Part shown: one piece after another, positions 32,925 through 44,421 of the stretch | Position numbering within the stretch: position 1 is the first letter of the stretch | Layout of the letters: each line of letters opens with the position of its first letter | Origin: Agriotes lineatus | Taxonomy: Eukaryota; Arthropoda; Insecta; Coleoptera; Elateridae | DNA length: 64,000 nucleotides | NCBI GenBank assembly: GCA_940337035.1 | Contig: CALNHX010002974.1 | Location: 98,263 to 162,262, forward strand | Reading direction: 5' to 3' | The notes under the pieces: generated by a model | Databases searched by the model: none | The model's input: the letters and a program-made list of their open reading frames with translations, nothing else | What the model was told of the DNA's origin: nothing | Made by a program: the position numbers and the translations under genes

Positions 32925-35436
32925 ATCGACCTCAGATGAGCGGAATACGTAAAACTGAGACTTTTTTAAATCAACTGCATTTATCAACGTAATGTAAGAT
33001 ATTCAATCAATTTGTCTTCCAACGCTTTTAGCTTTTAGATGACACGGAGACTTGTTTCCTTGCCTAGACTATTATAAAAATGATTAAAAAATGGTGTTGG
33101 CAACGAGAAGATACATACTTCATACACGTTTCGTTAATAAAAATTATCACATTCTACTCTATTAACTTTGGTTTTCTTGCTTAATTGAATCAAATTGACC
33201 TTTTCGCTTTAGAAAATATAATTTGATTTTTATTGTTTCGATTTTGTTACTAAATAATTTTTTTATCCAAGCTTAGGTGAGAAAACCAATATCGGATGTA
33301 AAATACTCTACATTTATATTAACGCTATGCACCCTTATTGCTTTCATCAGAATAATGTAGAGCCGTAATATCGTGGGAATGTATCGCCGCTTCCTCTGAA
33401 ATGTAAGATAACTAAAAAATCTGTTAGTATAGAATCGGAAACGTAACTTGTGCTCAAAGGTTTTTTCAATAATCATCGTTTTTAGATAAATTTCATATGT
33501 TCCGACACCTTTTGTAAAATTATTTAAATTGATTCAAGAATTGACTACATTTTTAAATACACTGCTCGCAACGTATATATCTCTATATATTTTACATTTG
33601 TTGCGACACCTACAGTTTTTTACATTTATACGAAATATAATAAAATATCTAAGAAACAAGAACTGACAAGTGCCTAAATTGCGTAGAGATTGTTCGGGGT
33701 TCTTACTAAATATTAATACTAAGAATAAATCATGAGGTCCAACGGCGCTTCAACATTTATAGTTATTTGCGCAGGGATTCGAGAATTCTGTAGGAAGCCC
33801 AGCAGGACTTAAAAGCAGTAGTCTATACCCTTACTTTAAAGCTTCAATATATAAAGAAATGAGCGTAACCGGAAAGCTTTCTGAAAATTATAAATTTAGC
33901 TTTCGGGCACTGTTCCCAAAGCCCCAATCCAGAGGCAAATGGGTTATGGACTGTCGATGATTTATTTATTTATTTAACATCCCAAACAGGCGATTTGGTC
34001 TTTTTACATGGGATGTAAATAATTATAAATTTTTTTTGTGTAAAAACACTCATAGGATTTAAAAAGCAAGGTAACTGAGATAAATAAATGAAAGGTAACA
34101 TATGGGTATTCTGTTTGTTGATAATATTGTTTAAATTTTTTCAGAAATATATTGTGCGGCATAGTTGAATCACGAAGAAAATATATTATTTAGTAATTTT
34201 AACGTACTTGTAACTGATGTCAATGCGAAATAAACTTCGAGACCGCATTGGTCTAGAAGTTTTTTTTTCACTGTATAGAAAGTCGGCTTTTGCGCCCTAG
34301 TTTTAGGAAACAAAACTGTCAATTTCCAACCAGCGCAGCGGGAGCCAATATTTTTTTGCTCCCGCATTTGTGTTTATGTCACTATAGATATCACACCAAA
34401 GCTTTTACAACGTTATGTTGATTTGGAAATTAGACAAAATGTCACTACAGAAATCTAGAGTCTCTATAATGATTTCCTAAAGCAAAATTTTTGATATTTC
34501 GCGCGTTCGAAGAAAAAAGCATATATTGAGATGGTATTTAGCCCGTTACTCAACTCTGCTTGTAGCATAGATAAATAAAACAAGTCAATAAAGCACAGAA
34601 CTGGGGTAAATCAGGCAACTGCAAGAAGTTACATCAGAAATTTTAATTCATAGCTACATTGGTAAAGCATTGCCGATATTAAATGGAATTACTTCAGAAT
34701 AAATGGCAATAAGGCAGTGCTCAATTCGTAAATTAGAGTCACAGAAATATTAATTAGCATAAATTAAGAGGTTGGTGCAAAGTAAAGCCAATCAAAATTC
34801 AACAAATCTATCACCAAAGGGTTTATTACATGCGTGTTAAATACATTTACATGTCAGTATAATTGAATAAGTACAGTTCTATGAACTTTTTAAATAAAGG
34901 TATGAAGGACAGAATGTTCTTAATACAGTCTTCAAATAAGAGTCTTACAATACTTCAAAAAAGAGCATTAGGTCCAGAAATTGTAAAAATATAAGTTGAG
35001 GTTATGTTTTTTCACATAAAAGGACGCGTTCAAAACAATTGAATTCGCAGGAAGCCGCGAACGATCTAAAAACAAAACACGACTAGTGACGCTTAATAAA
35101 GCGCGAGATTCGAATTACCTGATAATTTGTTCATAGATTTGCCTTCGAATTAACTTGTAAATACACCAGAAACGAACCGCACGAAAATTCAATTTGTTGA
35201 TACATAAATTGACAGCGCAGTGAGTGTGCGCGTTGCTGCTTTTTAATTTCACAGCCCAGTGGCGTAACACGGGAGTTTAAATATGAACATGTCGGTGAAC
35301 CTAACTTGCAGATTTGATTACTATAGGGGAAAAACACTACAATCAATGAACCCATTTATACAATTATTTATTTTTAATCAGTCTTATACATAATGTAAGT
35401 ATTAAGCTTATTAAAAATTACAATAGTCCTGTACAA
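32925..35436. other. Gene-free AT-rich stretch
   Basis: About 2.5 kb with no supported gene. A (TTTA)n-like run at 33960-33980 followed by acatcccaaacaggcg may be the tail of an old retroposon. Frames here are below 75 codons and unrecognised. Confidence 0.45.
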
Positions 35437-35556
35437 TATATATCACTGGAGCAAAGGTTCATTTCCTCCCTTGTGTGTTTAATGCCGTCGGCTAACTCGT
35501 CGGGCATTAAATTCACACACAGAAGGAAATGAATACCTTTGCTTCCTAGATATATA
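35437..35556. repeat. Hairpin element, MITE-like (~120 bp)
   Basis: The left arm (ggagcaaaggttcatttcct, then tgtgtgtttaatgccgtcgg) pairs with the right arm (gggcattaaattcacacaca, then ggaaatgaatacctttgctt). Flanks are tatatat on both sides, so a TA-type duplication is possible but cannot be read. Confidence 0.55.
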
Positions 35557-36386
35557 AATAGCTGTTAAGTTTTATCAACGATAAAAGTTACTATCAAAAA
35601 TCATATTATTGAGAAGTTTAAAACAAAACAGAAGAGAATTCATTTTTCGCCGACTATCCAAGCTAATTAGATCAAATTTCTTGCGTAAATTTCTAGTTCG
35701 AACGGTGTTGTAATCTGGATAATTATTATATTTCTTTGCATAGAGGTGCTTCAACAACTTATTTTGTACTTTTCTACTTTATGTAAGTGAGTTTGCAGCT
35801 GTTCATCCCAAACCATAGAGGCATACTCTAATTTCGGTCTAACTACGGTGCAATATAAAGTTTTTAATGTTTGAATATTTGGATAATTCTTTAACTGATA
35901 TATCGCAACACACGATATATCAGTTAAAGAATTATCCAAATATTCAAACAATAAAAACTTTATATTGCACGGTATGCTTGTATCGTTATTAGATCAATAT
36001 GAAACTTATAATTTAATTTTGTGTCATAAGTAATACCCAAATTTTTAATGCTTTCCACTCTGTAATACTAAGATCTTTCAACTTGTAGTTAGATAGGATT
36101 AAATTTGATTTTGTTGTGAAGGACATAAGAAAGCGTTTCGATATATTCAGTAGTAATCTATTGTAAAAACTCTAATTGTTACGTTGCATCAGTTTTAATC
36201 AGTTGCAGATGTTATTGATAGATAAAGCTTAGCGTCGTCAGCAAACAACAAACATTTGGCGTAACACAGTACATCAGGAAAATTATTTATAAAAATTTTA
36301 AAAAGCAAGGGGCTGAGGTTCGAGCATTGAGGAACTCCAGAGTTAGCTTTAAACTTGCCAGATGTGTTACCATTATGCCTCACCAT
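35557..36386 (-). pseudogene. Non-LTR reverse transcriptase 3' part (Jockey/CR1-like, decayed)
   Basis: The minus strand shows, in order, SGVPQCSNLSPLLF, FINNFPDVL, CLLFADDAKLY (catalytic Ala-Asp-Asp, near 36235), VESIKNLGITYDTKLNY of the thumb, TVVRPKLEYASMVWDE, and LLFCFKLLNN near the end. These are the closing motifs of a Jockey/CR1-type reverse transcriptase. The frame is broken several times, including by a snap-back inverted duplication at 35848-35970. Everything upstream of the palm is cut off by REP at 36400. It is inactive. Confidence 0.72.
35848..35970. repeat. 58-bp snap-back inverted duplication with 7-base loop
   Basis: 35848-35905 and 35913-35970 are reverse complements at 57 of 58 positions, joined by caacaca. 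The left arm is genuine reverse transcriptase sequence (encoding QTLKTLYCT on the minus strand), and the right arm is its mirror, so the mirror was added. Confidence 0.85.
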
Positions 36387-36399
36387 AAATGTTGTTTTT

Positions 36400-36528
36400 A
36401 CTTCCCTCGCCTGAAAGACGAAGGAAGTATTGTAATCACGAAAAAATTACCTTCCGAGATTTCTCCAGATCTTCACGTTTCAGGGTTTCTAGATGACGAA
36501 AAACAGGTTTTCGTAATTCTGTCTGTCG

Positions 36529-36566
<38 letters not shown>

Positions 36567-36626
36567 TGGCAGTATAGCTGAAAAGCTATTTGTGGGAGGA
36601 AGGCGAAATTTTGCATACATATTATA
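36400..36626 (+). repeat. REP copy 7, 5' part
   Basis: Starts acttccctcgcctgaaagac with the back-pairing gacgaaggaagt, then atcttcacgtttcagg, a long (TGTC)n run at 36524-36566, and tggcagtatagctgaaaagc. It is broken at tatta by the palindromic element that follows. It faces REP copy 8, so the two form a larger head-to-head pair. Confidence 0.75.
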
Positions 36627-37362
36627 CAGTGTGTCTGCTTAAGTTCGCACCATATGGAAAACTTTTTTATTATTAATTTTACGAGAAAAAGTTATTCTTT
36701 ATAAAAAGTTCTGCATGGTCCAAAACTTAAAATTCAATCATCAGATATCAATTTCTTTACGCCGTATACGAAGAATGTCAAAAAATATTAATTCTGCTCA
36801 AGAGTAAAGTACCTTTATTTGTGACAATATCGAAAATTGTTATTAAGAAAAGTTGATTAGAATCGAAAACTACGTTCAGGTTTTGTTATTTTTCACATTT
36901 TTTAAAAGTTGTTTCATATGGAAAATCATCAAAATAATGCAACATAGAGGTTACGAGACGTAAAGGTTATCAAAGTTTAAACGAATAAAGAGACAACTGA
37001 AAAAAGTTTCCGATATTGTCAAAAATAAAGTTTTCCATATGAATCAACTTAAAAAAAATGTAAAAAGTAACAAAACCTGATTTTTATCGTAGATAGGTGT
37101 AATTGGATATTTGAACGTGGTTTTCGATTCTAATCAACTTTTCTTCATAACAATTTTCGATATTGTCACAAATAAAGGTACTTTACTCTTGAGCAGAATA
37201 AATATTTTTGGACGTTCCTCGTATACGGCTTAAAAAATTGATATCTGATGATTGAATTTTAAATTTTGAACCATGCAGAACTTTTTATAAAAAATAACTT
37301 TTTTTCGTAAAATTAATCATAAAAAAGTTTTCCATATGGTGCGGACTTAAGCAGACACACTG
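36627..37362. mobile_element. Long palindromic element with TA duplication
   Basis: Begins cagtgtgtctgcttaagttc and ends with its near reverse complement; pairing continues for more than 200 bases per side (for example gagtaaagtacctttatttg near 36805 and its mirror near 37180). TA borders both ends (36625-36626, 37363-37364). CAGTG ends and a TA duplication fit a non-autonomous Tc1/mariner-type element. It has no coding frame and lies inside REP copy 7. Confidence 0.78.
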
Positions 37363-37419
37363 TATAATCATGACCTCCTCGAATTTTTCCGGCCTCCTCG
37401 ATTAAGAATAAGAATAAGA

Positions 37420-39009
37420 AAAAATCTGTAAAAGGCTTTACGCAGAACTTTCCTCGTCGACATTGTGACACTAAATAATTTTAAAAATCAAATTAACTTA
37501 GGAGTAAAAATATCTTCACGTTTCTAATAAGTTAAATAAATTTTCAAATAAAAAAAAACGTTAACGGTGGTAGGGGCGTAAAGGAGCGCGCAATTTCTAC
37601 CTGAGCCACAGAGGACCGACCTCTGGAGTTTCTCCGCCGCTGCTATATTTAGTACGCGCTAATTTGTGATTCGTGTTTGTATTGTAAAAAAAATATTCTG
37701 TATCTATTGGCTCCCATTTTTGGTACGAATAAAGGCTACACTATGTACAAATTATTACTGGTATCTATTACTAAGTTGAATGAAAAATACATTTTCAAAA
37801 CATTCGTATGGAGAAAAAATTAATGCCAAATAGAAAATTTGAAATTATCTGAAATTTCAAACAAAATGCATGATTTTAATTATTTTTTTTAAGAATAAGT
37901 AAAATCAAAAGTCGTAACATGTTTATTGAAGGTTTCAAATTACAAATAAATCACAAAACGTTTCGCAAATTTAGTTTGCTTCTTCAGTTATGAATAATTA
38001 AAATATCTTGAGCATTGTAGATTACATTTATAAATTAAAAATGTTGGGTACTACGAGTTGTTGAATGCAGCATTCTCGCACTGACATACTAAGCGAAATG
38101 AATAAATAATTCCTTTTCAATAATATTAACCCCTACAAGGGATTACTGACTACCCTTTTGTGCTACCGTTCTTGTTAATTAAATTAATTTTTTTTTAAAT
38201 GTAATATGTGTTTTCGTATACAAAGTTTTAAAACCATGTTTTTAAGTTTTAAAGTGGTATTGTTTTTTACAATAATTTTACAACATATAATAATACCTTC
38301 AACAAATTCAACAACTCGTACTACCCAACATTTGTAATTTATAAATGTAATCTACAATGCTCAAGATATTTTAATTATTCATAACTGAAGAAGCAAACTA
38401 AATTTGCGAAACGTTTGGTGATTTATTTGTAATTTGAAACCTTCAATAAACATGTTACGACTTTTGATTTTACTTATTCTTTAAAAAAATAATTAAAATC
38501 ATGCATTTTGTTTGAAATTTCAGATAATTTCAAATTTTCTATTTGACATTAATTTTTTCTCCATACGAATGTTTTAAAATTTATAAATGTCATTTACTTA
38601 ATTATATTAATACGTTTTCAAATAAAGAAATGTATCCCGCTGGGGTTTCACAACCCGCCGCATCTCCGCAGCGGATATAACTACAAGGAAATTCCAACTG
38701 GCTGTCTTGAATAGAACTGTTGTGGGTGAAACATTTTTACTCTTTTGTGACATTATCCTGTATTGGTTGAGTCTTATTTTCGCCAAATGTAAATCCTGAC
38801 ATATGTGAAAGTTATTACCTCATTTTATTTTAAAATTAACCCAAAAATAAACAAAATTATATTTTTTTAAGTGCTCACCCTGTATATATTTATATGAAAT
38901 TGTACCGATTTCATGCGAGGTAGATATGCAAAATATCGTCTTTCTCCGACAAATAGTTTTTGAGCTATACTGCCAACAGACAGACAGACAGACAGACAGA
39001 CAGATAGAC

Positions 39010-39040
<31 letters not shown>

Positions 39041-39158
39041 ATTGAGAAAACCTGTTTTTCGTCATCTAGGCACTCTGAAACGTGAAGATCTGAAGAAATC
39101 TCTGAAGGTGATTTTGTCGTGATTACAATACTTCCTTCGTCTTTCAGACGAGGGAAGT
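37420..39158 (-). repeat. REP copy 8, full length, with a palindromic insert
   Basis: In minus orientation from the terminal hairpin (ending agacgagggaagt at 39158) through (GACA)n at 38978-39036, aggtagatatgcaaaatatc, and a tRNA-like part at 38640-38700 (gctggggtttcacaacccgc reversed). After the insert come the second tRNA-like module (37560-37640) and the end ctttacgcagaactttcctc at 37435. Without the 37797-38575 insert its length is close to that of copy 2. Confidence 0.75.
37797..38575. mobile_element. Foldback element with ~280-bp inverted arms
   Basis: The left arm starts cattcgtatggagaaaaaat and the right arm ends with its complement; the arms match closely out to about 38085 and 38305 (for example gaagaagcaaactaaatttg near 38388 and its mirror near 37965). 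The centre is AT-rich. It lies within REP copy 8. A possible duplication of tacattttcaaa/tacgttttcaaa on the two sides is imperfect. Confidence 0.72.
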
Positions 39159-40394
39159 AAAAAACACTTCCAAAGCAATAGAACAAAATATTATGTATGT
39201 AACTCATACGAAAGTGGACGTTTAAACTTGCCTTATTTATGTGGCTCGCTCGCTGTGCTCACTTGGACATAAACTGCGGCTCGTTCAAAAAAGTCCTTTA
39301 TTTCGCACTTGTAACAAATAGCTATTAATTTCACGATTTCACATTCGTGATAAAAAGTGAAACTTTACTCCCTTGGTGTACAAATACCTATTATTTGTAG
39401 AAATCGAACACGAATTGAAGACGGGTAGAGATTTCTAAACGTATAAATCAATGTTCCACAGCTTTAACAGAAGACTTTAAAAAAAAATGTAAAGCGCTTT
39501 ACTTAAAACTTCCCTCGCAAGTGGAAGTTGATACATTCAATTTTAGAAATATAAATAAACACTTAATTTTTTTAAGATGTATTTGTTGGGTCCAAAATAT
39601 GCCTATCTTCATCAAGGGTAAGAAACCTAAGCTATGTGTAAAATATTACTGTTATTTATCTCATAATTCTTGATTTAAAGCAAAAATAGTAAGGTTGGAT
39701 GAAAAAATTTTTAGGAGAAAAGTATAGTCAAAACAAACGACGTGAAATATAGTTTAATAAAAATATTGATATGAAATTTTAAACAAATAGACGTTTCGCC
39801 ACTTTTGATGTGTGATTTTATTTCCACGAATTCCACCTAATTCTGCTTAGTTCAATTTAAAAAAAATCGGGATAATTAAAGAAGATATAAATGATACATC
39901 AGCACTGACCTCAAAGCATCAATTCTACATGGTTTACAACTTGGATGCACGAAGTATTTATTATTATTTCGAACGAGATAGTCGAGCAAAAAATTCCAAT
40001 TCGTTGTCAAACAACGACGAGCCAGAAAACAGTGTAACAGTATAACAGGTATATTTCTGGGCAGAAGAACATAATTCATCCAACGCTAGTTGAGCCTGCG
40101 AAAATAGTTTTTCCTGCGTTGCATATAAAACTAGGTTTGATTACAACCTTTGTTAAGCACTGGATAAGGAAGGGCCAGGATATCAGTATCTCTAACAAAA
40201 ACTTCACCATATAAGAGCGACAAAATTTATAGAGGAATTATTATAAAACCCCAAATTAATATCTTAATACAAGATAAAAAAGAGATATTAAGCGAATTAG
40301 AACGTGTGGTTTCGAATTCTTTTAAGTGATTCAAAGAAATTGCTAACAAAATTTACAGAAGCTATCAAGCATTATGGTGTCGAAGACGGACATC
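39159..40394. other. No recognisable feature
   Basis: AT-rich; the only frames are short and unrecognised. Confidence 0.45.
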
Positions 40395-41110
40395 TCGGCG
40401 CCGTCGTCTCGGCGCCGCCACTTGGGCACCGCCCACACGGCGCGGAGCCATCTCGGCGCCGATACGACTCGGTGCGCAGTCATCTCGGCGCCAGCCGATT
40501 CGGCGCAGGGACATCTCGGCGCAGGTACATCTCGGCGCAGAATTAGTATAGAAAAATATTCAGTGACCACAAAAAAGTCGGCATCAAAGGCGAAACACTT
40601 TTATTTTCAAAATTTTCAAAAAATCTTTTTACAGCAATAATTTATGAGTGTCTGAAAGCCTATTTAGCGTGTATTAGATATATTGTTTGATTTTTACTTA
40701 GATAGAAATTACATTGCTGCTTTGTAACTTACCTGTCATCCCAAATGTTACATGATGATTCAATAAACCTTTAAAATCCTATTAAGAATAGATTGTAGTG
40801 TGTATCAGTAGTACTTTTGTAGAATTAGATAATAATTAAGAGTATGCTATATCACTTCATACTGCACAATATTAACTCATAAATTGCAATAGTTATGTAC
40901 ATTTCTTTATTATTTCATTATAATGATTTTCTTACGAGTACGTAGTGCACACTGTAGTTTGCGAATTTGAATTCGGCGACGAGATGGCCCTGCGCTGAAT
41001 TGGCTGGCGCCGATATGACTGCGCGCCGAGTTGTCTAGGTGCTGAGCTGGTGTTGCGCCGAGATGGCGAAGCCGAAGTGGCGGCGCCGAGATGGCGGCGC
41101 TGAGATGTCC
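40395..41110. mobile_element. Foldback element with arms made of a catctcggcgcc-type repeat
   Basis: The left arm (40395-40545) consists of degenerate copies of catctcggcgcc spaced about 12-24 bases. The right arm (40972-41110) is its reverse complement in matching order (for example gtcatctcggcgccagccga on the left and the mirrored tggctggcgccgatatgact on the right). The 425 bases between are AT-rich and non-coding. Repeated subunits inside long inverted arms are typical of foldback elements. No clear target duplication was found. Confidence 0.72.
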
Positions 41111-41277
41111 TAGTGTAACATCAGCCTTAAGATACATTTCTTACATTCCCATTTGGAGTTATTTCCTCCGAATCTGGACGATTCCATCAAGGCATTTAGA
41201 CCATTGAAAAACTATTCCAAGGAAAATGGAACAACGGACTGCTAATTATTAGTAGCTTCAGCGTACTTATGCGAACG

Positions 41278-41340
41278 TTTTGTCCGTCCGTCCGTCCGTC
41301 CGTCCGTCCGTCCGTCCGTCCGTCCGTCCGTCTGGATCGC
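41278..41340 (+). repeat. (GTCC)n microsatellite
   Basis: About twelve copies of gtcc at 41282-41330, followed by tctggatcgcctgtaacttt. The order microsatellite then gtaactttcgaacggct recalls the middle of REP and may mark a distant relative. Confidence 0.85.
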
Positions 41341-42272
41341 CTGTAACTTTCGAACGGCTACAGATATCGAAATTTTGAAAGGGGGCAAAGTTGTTGCTAA
41401 GGTCCCGAGCACCTTCATGCGCTATTTGGTTTTGGCGAAAGTGGCGATTTTCCACTTTGCAAAATTTCCAAGCATTGTAGCACAGTGGCGGCTTGTCCAC
41501 TTGGCGCCATCTACAGAAGTTCGGTGGTCACGTTCTGAACTACACATTCTTAAGCTACTCTTTAGACCTGTAGTTGAGCAGTTTATTATTATTGTTGGAC
41601 GTTGATATTTTTTAAAACATAGTACAAGAGCAACTTGAAGAGAAAAACATTTTATACACACTATAGCATCATGTACTTAATTATCCTTAATACATTTTTA
41701 GTCAATCTCCTTTTTGAGAAACCTGATGAACGTGTTAGAAGCGATTTATTATTTTGTTGTTATTAGAATCGAAAAGCAAAAGAAGCTAAATAGGTTACAT
41801 ACTCAGGAAGCCTCTTATGTATTCGTAAATCGCTCCAAACGAAACATGTTATCTGTGTGTCATAATCAAACAACATCTTAGTCGTCCAGTTTGAGTGCAA
41901 CCCGTGTAAATAGTGCGACATTGGTCGAATGCGTACGTAAACACATTTTTTGTGGAAAAATTATAACTTTTATAAAAATTGCCTGCAGTATTTGCAAATT
42001 TGTTGTATGTATTTGGTTCATTTTGCATAGATTTGAGATTCGTTTATGGACTTTACAAAATGTATAAGCTATGTGGTTACTTGACTGTATTCATTTTTGT
42101 AAACAGATTGTTGCAAGAGAGCAATGACACTTTTCACGGAAGGAGTAGTGATACGTGTATCAAAGCTCGCATGTGTACATAACTCCCCGGTTTAGCTAAC
42201 TTAATATTTAGAACCACAATGCCATTTAAATGGGCCAAAAGGATAGATGAGGTTTCTGTATCCCCATAAAGA
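41341..42272. other. No recognisable gene
   Basis: The 41341-41540 part is less AT-rich and open in several frames, but without a recognised product. The rest is AT-rich. Confidence 0.4.
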
Positions 42273-42960
42273 ATGAAACGGGCAATGAAAGAGATCGTTG
42301 ACGAAGAAAGAAAGCTTCGAACTACTGCAAATAAACACGGTATTGATAAAATGACTTTGAAGCGATACACCATCAAATATAAAAAATCTCGTGACAACTC
42401 TAATGATGACTTATTTTCTCCAAACTATTAAGCAAGGCAAATATTCAACGGCTAAAGAAAACTGACTAACATCAAGTGATGTAAATTATCGTTTAAGGGC
42501 CAAAGAAAGTAGGAAACTGGCTTACGACGTCAAAATGCTGCCGGATGTCTGGAACAGGAAAAAATAGTTACCTACGATTGGTTGCCAGGTTTTATGTTTC
42601 GAAATGACTATCTATCATTTAGAACTCTAGAACCCACTGTTCTCAGTCATTCAACACCAGTTAACAAGAACATATTTACAGAATTTGTTGATTTGTTACG
42701 AAAAGCTTTGGAACACGAGCAATATGGTCCTAAAATAATCTACAATCGTGGCGAAACAAACATACAAACTGCGCACAACCTAAGAAAGAATATATCTGAG
42801 AAAGGTTAAAAGAAAGTTTCGAAGTCACAGCAGCCGAAAAAGGAGCCACTGTTACAGTTTGTTGTGCTGTCAATGCATTTGGCACCTTTATTTCTCCTTT
42901 TTTCATTTTTCCGAAGAAGAAGATTACATGACTTCAGGTGCGCCTCCGGGCTCTGGAGTG
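42273..42960 (+). pseudogene. pogo-like (HTH-psq / DDE_1) transposase fragment
   Basis: From ATG 42273: MKRAMKEIVDEERKLRTTAN with GIDKMTLKRYTIKYKK is a psq-type helix-turn-helix. It is followed, after a TAA at 42429-42431 and frameshifts, by YDWLPGFMFRNDYLSFRTLE (the CENP-B-like second DNA-binding part), FTEFVDLLRKALE, and IYNRGETNIQTA, where the usual catalytic Asp-Glu has become Arg-Gly-Glu. AAEKGATVTVCCAVNAFGTF and FIFPKKK follow. It stops near 42960, well before the last catalytic residue. This is the order seen in pogo and jerky-type proteins. It is clearly dead: stops, shifts and a lost catalytic Asp. Confidence 0.78.
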
Positions 42961-43082
42961 AAACACATTCCAGTGCTTGAATGATAAAGGAGAGCTTTGA
43001 AAAATGTCTTCTACTTCTTCATAATGACGTTTTGACAGACGTTTTGTGACCCATACATTTTGAGTTCGTGAGCTTTTTGGTA

Positions 43083-43420
43083 TCAATTTGTTTCCATGTT
43101 TCGAACTGCTTGTTTGGCTGTGGTATACCATCTATCGCAGTTGTTTGCGAGATGTACAGCTTTACCAAAATTGGTTTGTAACAGGTCTTTTGCAGTATCA
43201 ATCCAGCGTTTTGGAGAACGTCCGCTTTGTCTTTTGCCATCAGGTTTGCCTTGTACAATTAATTTCTCCATATTATCGGTTCTTCTGTTGATATGTCCAA
43301 AGAATAAAAGAATGCGCAAATAGGCAGTACTGGACAGTCGTTTAGCAGGTGAAATTTTATGGAACATTGGTTTATGTCTCCTCAGCATAGGCGTATTTTA
43401 GTGGATTTTTAGTGATATTT
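43083..43420 (-). pseudogene. Non-LTR reverse transcriptase C-terminal fragment
   Basis: The minus-strand frame reads AYLRILLFFGHINRRTDNME, KLIVQGKPDGKRQSGRSPKRW and DRWYTTAKQAV. This is the closing segment, downstream of the polymerase, common to RTE/CR1-like insect elements. Nothing upstream of it remains, which is typical 5' truncation in reverse. It has no catalytic residues of its own. Confidence 0.68.
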
Positions 43421-44175
43421 CAGTCACGCCATATGTTGTTAACCTGGTTCATTGTTGTTCTAGTCAACTGTATGCAACGACGAATTTCAAAATTTCCAGT
43501 ATCGTCAAATATTGCTACTAGGTATAATAATAAACGGCTACTGGACGACTAAGCTGTTGTTTGATGAAGGGCGGTCTTAAGCGGATGTGCAAGGGGTGCA
43601 CATCATCCGAGTTTAGGGGGCGGCAGTTAGGTCTTGTGTGCTCTGTTTCTACTGAAATTTCATGAAAGATATAAAAAATGTGTATAATACTTAATAAAAG
43701 GCGACTACTGGTTACTGTAATGTACAGTAGCAAAATATTTATTTATATTGAACAAAACATAAACATAGTTGGACGACCACAAAACGTGAATAATTGAATT
43801 CGCACTCTATAATTCGATACTGCACACTTCATTCGGGCAGGGTTTCCAGATGCCGTCAAAAAAAAACTTTTACTTGCACGGCAATATGTAGTTCTTACAC
43901 AATAATAAATTGTATTTGCAATTATAAATCAAAGGCGGATTTTCTTAAAATACTTAAACGAAGGCAGGTTTTTACCGGCCATTCCGCTACTAGCCTTTAA
44001 AAATTGAAGCTCTATGACTTATCCAACAAAGGAAGGTCATTTCCCGATTTATTTGACTTAACACAACGAAAGTAGGTAATTTTCCAATGTATTGAAACAC
44101 TTTTCCTGGCGTTGTAAATAAGCCCTTCGCGCTTATTTATTTTAGTTTCTTAGTACTCACGTTTGTTTGCATGCC
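43421..44175. other. No recognisable feature
   Basis: AT-rich, short chance frames only. Confidence 0.4.
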
Positions 44176-44332
44176 AGTGCTATATCGGTAGTGAAAACTG
44201 TGGAGAGGTGGTCTATTTCGAGGATTATTGTACGAGGTATATACCAATAGTACCAATCAACAGTAAAATAACAGATATGTTACAGTGACTTCTAATTTTT
44301 TACGTAGAATAGTCTGCCTGCCAGTGCTATAG
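44176..44332 (+). repeat. 147-bp tandem repeat interrupted by the retrotransposon
   Basis: agtgctata begins at 44176 and again at 44323, 147 bases later. The continuation of the second unit lies on the far side of the retrotransposon at 50101-50175 (ctcagttgaaaagtgcggag, gtacgaagtatatacc), matching the first unit (gtagtgaaaactgtggagag, gtacgaggtatatacc). Confidence 0.7.
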
Positions 44333-44421
44333 ATTAGATTAGATCAGATTTAGATTCCACGACTGCTTTTTGCTGTTATGCGCACGTCAGCCCTTTGAGC
44401 TTTTTGTACTGTCGGAAGTTT

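Noticed and set aside
36524..36566. CRISPR-like short repeats ((TGTC)n here and (GACA)n elsewhere)
   Set aside because: Simple microsatellites without spacers, in a eukaryotic repeat.
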